Source: UBA12068 sp964452415 (lineage in GTDB: Bacteria > Patescibacteriota > Minisyncoccia > Moranbacterales > GWC2-37-73). From it: 6,426 nucleotides of DNA. The stretch is taken from contig CAYVME010000038.1 in assembly GCA_964452415.1 (NCBI GenBank), positions 1 through 6,426 on the forward strand. The letters are read 5' to 3'. Numbering within the stretch: the first letter of the stretch is position 1; the number at the start of each line of letters is the position of its first letter. The notes under the pieces were generated by a model that worked only from the letters and a program-made list of their open reading frames with translations, had not been told where the DNA came from and ran no database searches. The translations under genes and the position numbers were made by a program. Shown in pieces: positions 4,854-6,426 of the stretch.

Positions 4854-4984
4854 AAGATGTGAGTGTAGTAGTTCTTGTTGATGGTAATTATTTAAACAAA
4901 AAAATATGCAACAAGAAGAATTCTTGGAAGAGGTGGCAGAATTTTATGAGGGGCCGATTGTTGGAAGGAAACTTCCTGATTTAG
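4850..4984 (+). pseudogene. ATGA-coupled short ORF, possible remnant of a lost gene
   Basis: ATG at 4850 overlaps the glycosyltransferase TGA as ATGA, the classic coupled start. The frame runs 44 codons to TAG at 4982-4984. The first ~19 residues look like a real protein N-terminus, with a hydrophobic strand V-S-V-V-V-L-V followed by D-G-N-Y-L. That recalls the first strand and Asp of NYN/PIN-like (DUF88) nuclease domains. From about 4906 on the frame lies inside the peroxiredoxin gene in another phase and loses protein-like character. This fits a third operon gene truncated when the peroxiredoxin became adjacent. A coupled leader peptide or chance are the alternatives. Confidence 0.3.
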
Positions 4985-5514
4985 AATTGGAAGCATTTCA
5001 TGAAGAGAGCACGAGAAAAGTGAAATTTTCTGATTATAAAGGAAAATGGATTGTGTTGGTTTTTTATCCGGCTGACTTTACTTTTATTTGTCCAACAGAA
5101 TTGGCTGCGGTGGGAGTTTTGTATCCTCAATTTCAAAAAGAGGGAGCCGAAGTTTTTTCAGTCAGCACCGACACGGTCTTTGTTCACAAGGCTTGGCATG
5201 ACAACTCTGCCATGATCAAGAACATCAATTTTCCAATGATTGCTGATCCAACCGGCAGACTTTGTCGAGCGCTTGGAACATATGTTCCAGGCGAGGGACT
5301 TTCACTTCGAGCGACTGTGATTGTTGATCCAGACGGAGTCATCAAAGCGATGGACATTCATGATAATAGTATCGGAAGAAATAGTGAAGAAATTTTGCGA
5401 AAACTTCAAGCGGCAATTTTTGTCAGAGAAAACAAAACGGAGGTTTGTCCTGTGAATTGGAGACCGGGAGGGGAAACTTTGAAACCAGGAATGGATTTGG
5501 TGGGAAAATTATAA
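4906..5514 (+). CDS. ahpC: AhpC-type typical 2-Cys peroxiredoxin
   Basis: The 202-residue protein reduces H2O2, organic peroxides and peroxynitrite in the cytosol. The peroxidatic site P55-x3-T59-x2-C62 lies in F-T-F-I-C-P-T-E, the supporting Arg is R135, and the resolving Cys is C181 in E-V-C-P-V-N-W. The region H94-K-A-W-H and D141-P-D-G and the ending D-L-V-G-K-L follow E. coli AhpC closely. A third Cys, C120, is extra. There is no GGLG or C-terminal YF motif, so it should be the robust, oxidation-resistant bacterial kind forming decamers. A short extension (about 15 residues) precedes the core. No AhpF, thioredoxin or reductase gene is in the window, so the electron donor is unknown. ATG 4906 has no SD and lies 52 bases after the glycosyltransferase stop. 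I see no clear promoter, so it may be read from the upstream operon. Confidence 0.95.
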   Translation: MQQEEFLEEVAEFYEGPIVGRKLPDLELEAFHEESTRKVKFSDYKGKWIVLVFYPADFTFICPTELAAVGVLYPQFQKEGAEVFSVSTDTVFVHKAWHDNSAMIKNINFPMIADPTGRLCRALGTYVPGEGLSLRATVIVDPDGVIKAMDIHDNSIGRNSEEILRKLQAAIFVRENKTEVCPVNWRPGGETLKPGMDLVGKL

Positions 5515-5520
5515 AAAAAA

Positions 5521-5605
5521 CCGATACGAAACAACGAAACATTCACGAATCTACAAACGGAATTCTCGTTCGTAGATTCGAATTTAATTCGTAGTTTCGA
5601 ATCGG
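5521..5605. repeat. Nested inverted repeat between peroxiredoxin and SOD genes
   Basis: Outer arms 5521-5532 and 5594-5605 pair at 11 of 12 positions. Inner arms 5546-5554 and 5572-5580 pair perfectly (nine pairs), then after one mismatch 5556-5559 pairs with 5567-5570, leaving a seven-base loop. A direct repeat, TCGTAGATTCGAAT (5570-5583) and TCGTAGTTTCGAAT (5589-5602), differs at one base. On the minus strand the hairpin is followed by eight T, so it has terminator form only in that direction. It fills nearly the whole 101-base gap. It looks like a dispersed palindromic element (REP/MITE-like), though other copies cannot be seen from one window. Confidence 0.75.
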
Positions 5606-5615
5606 CATAAAAAAT

Positions 5616-6191
5616 ATGTACGAAGCACAAAAATTTGAACATCTGCTTGGTATTGAAGGTTTGAGCGACCAATTGCTCACTGCTCATTTTGGTTTGTATG
5701 AAGGTTATGTGAAAAACACCAATTTGGTTTTGGATGAGCTTTCCGATGTTGAGACTGGATCATATCAATTCGCTGAACTCAAGAGAAGATTTGGTTGGGA
5801 ATTTGACGGCATGCGACTTCACGAGTTGTATTTTGGAAATTTGATGAAGGGTGGAAGCAAGTTGGAAGAGGGGATGGAACTTAAAAAACAGATCGAAAAA
5901 GATTTTGGCAGTGCTGAGAATTGGGAAAAAGATTTTCGCGCCGTTTTGGCCATAAGAGGAATTGGTTGGGCAATTTTATATTATGATGTTGAAGCCGGAA
6001 GACTTTTCAATTCTTGGATTGGAGAACATGACGGAGGTCATCTTGCGGGATGCGTGCCGATTCTCGTGGTGGATGCTTTCGAGCATGCTTATATTGCGGA
6101 TTATGGCACCAAACGGCCAGATTATATCAATGCAATCATGAATGTCATTTGTTGGCATGTGGCCAACGCCAGATTTTCAATGGCGAAGTAG
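5616..6191 (+). CDS. Superoxide dismutase, Fe/Mn family, His-type (archaeal-like)
   Basis: The 191-residue protein turns superoxide into O2 and H2O2 in the cytosol. Metal ligands expected for the family are all visible: H24 in A-H-F-G-L-Y, H69 in R-L-H-E-L-Y-F, and D153 with H157 in D-A-F-E-H-A-Y. The second-shell Gln of bacterial enzymes is missing. The FeSOD position (four before H69) is G65, and the MnSOD position seems to be H142, as in Sulfolobus SOD, which I recall having a similar N-H-F-Q-N-H segment and D-E-F-E-H-A-Y. G-I-G-W-A-I-L-Y-Y-D (115-124) also matches that group. The spacing H24 to Y31 is one residue shorter than in E. coli SodB. Metal choice cannot be read off. There is no signal peptide and no SD; ATG 5616 is the first start after the repeat, and a strong terminator follows. 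No gene symbol is given because the sodA/sodB split does not fit. Confidence 0.93.
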   Translation: MYEAQKFEHLLGIEGLSDQLLTAHFGLYEGYVKNTNLVLDELSDVETGSYQFAELKRRFGWEFDGMRLHELYFGNLMKGGSKLEEGMELKKQIEKDFGSAENWEKDFRAVLAIRGIGWAILYYDVEAGRLFNSWIGEHDGGHLAGCVPILVVDAFEHAYIADYGTKRPDYINAIMNVICWHVANARFSMAK

Positions 6192-6214
6192 GTTTAACGA
6201 TTAATCTTTGCTGA

Positions 6215-6243
6215 AAAAGAGCCTTTCGAGGCTCTTTTGTCTT
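6215..6243 (+). terminator. Intrinsic terminator of the SOD gene
   Basis: AAAAGAGCC (6215-6223) pairs perfectly with GGCTCTTTT (6230-6238). One more T-A pair closes a TTCG tetraloop, and the T-rich tail TTTTGTCTT runs to 6243. It ends the block starting at 2872 or 4906. Confidence 0.9.
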
Positions 6244-6247
6244 GGGC

Positions 6248-6275
6248 TGGACAAAAAAAATATTTCGGGTATACT
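6248..6275 (+). promoter_or_regulatory. Promoter of the tRNA-Gly transcript
   Basis: TGGACA (6248-6253), a 16-base spacer and TATACT (6270-6275). It shares its -35 with the promoter at 1454 and its -10 with the RRM promoter. The expected start near 6282 leaves a leader of about 90 bases before the tRNA. Confidence 0.6.
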
Positions 6276-6281
6276 AGTAAG

Positions 6282-6371
6282 AGTTCGGAAAAATGTTGAA
6301 ATTAGTTTTAATTTCCTTTTGTTTGGAAATTGAGATTTGAGATTTGGAAATTCCATGCGTAGCATGGGTGT
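6282..6371 (+). other. tRNA precursor leader with inverted and direct repeats
   Basis: No coding frame is seen. AATTTCC (6310-6316) can pair with GGAAATT at 6325-6331 or with a second copy at 6346-6352, and GAGATTT is repeated in tandem between them. CCATGC (6353-6358) and GCATGG (6362-6367) form a tight hairpin ending four bases before the tRNA 5' end, possibly a processing or insulating structure. Confidence 0.4.
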
Positions 6372-6426
6372 GCGGGTGTCGTATAGTGGCTATTATATCA
6401 GCCTTCCAAGCTGAGGAGGGGGGTTC
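6372..6426 (+). tRNA. tRNA-Gly(TCC), 5' part, cut by the window end
   Basis: The sequence follows E. coli tRNA-Gly(UCC) closely. The acceptor arm GCGGGTG is at 6372-6378, the D-arm region at 6381-6397, and the anticodon stem TCAGC/GCTGA at 6398-6402 and 6410-6414. The loop CTTCCAA has anticodon TCC at 6405-6407. The T arm begins with GGGGG and the loop TTC at the last bases. The rest of the T arm and the 3' acceptor strand lie outside. The codons read are GGA and GGG. Confidence 0.93.

Noticed and set aside
5521..5605. Nested palindrome as forward terminator of the peroxiredoxin gene
   Set aside because: No T run follows on the plus strand, only an A-rich stretch; the T run is on the minus strand.
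6325..6352. Repeated GGAAATT/GAGATTT as a CRISPR or tandem-repeat array
   Set aside because: Two short copies only, without spacer structure or cas genes.

Overview
The window reads as a compact, moderately AT-rich bacterial chromosome segment. Short single-domain genes, very short intergenic gaps, sparse use of Shine-Dalgarno (SD) sites, a probable leaderless mRNA and a palindromic CGTAGATTCGAAT-type intergenic repeat together suggest a Candidate Phyla Radiation (Patescibacteria, Parcubacteria-like) genome. That placement is inference from style and gene content, not from a marker gene. TGA is used as an ordinary stop, so there is no sign of the TGA=Gly code of Gracilibacteria/Absconditabacteria. 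No phage, transposon or CRISPR array is visible, and no wholly new system can be demonstrated. The most unusual material lies in small genes and mRNA leaders.

Layout. 111-584 (+) encodes a short rubrerythrin/ferritin-like diiron protein and ends at a strong terminator (602-637). 665-847 (-) is a small Cys-containing protein gene with its own promoter and SD, converging on that terminator. Its promoter stands back to back with the promoter of an RRM RNA-binding protein (1083-1400, +), which has a ~95-nt leader holding a strong SD, a 25-codon upstream ORF and possible hairpins. A perfect terminator (1423-1451) is followed within two bases by another promoter (1454-1482), then an attenuator-like hairpin (1494-1524) and an unrecognised basic protein (1540-2103). 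A DedA-family membrane protein (2150-2740) is probably read from a leaderless mRNA and has its own terminator (2770-2793).

A two-gene operon follows: an Est30-like alpha/beta hydrolase (2872-3681) overlapping by one base a GT4 glycosyltransferase resembling diacylglycerol glucosyltransferases (3681-4853). With DedA this gives a membrane-lipid/envelope theme. Directly after the glycosyltransferase stop, an ATGA-coupled short reading frame looks like the stump of a lost gene. Then come an AhpC-type 2-Cys peroxiredoxin (4906-5514), a nested inverted repeat (5521-5605) and a Fe/Mn-family superoxide dismutase of the His-type seen in archaeal enzymes (5616-6191).

A terminator (6215-6243) closes that block. 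A promoter (6248-6275) and a structured leader then precede a tRNA-Gly(TCC) cut by the window end. Superoxide dismutase makes H2O2, and peroxiredoxin and rubrerythrin can remove it, so three of the nine or so genes form a plausible oxygen-defence set. No reductase partner for them is present here.
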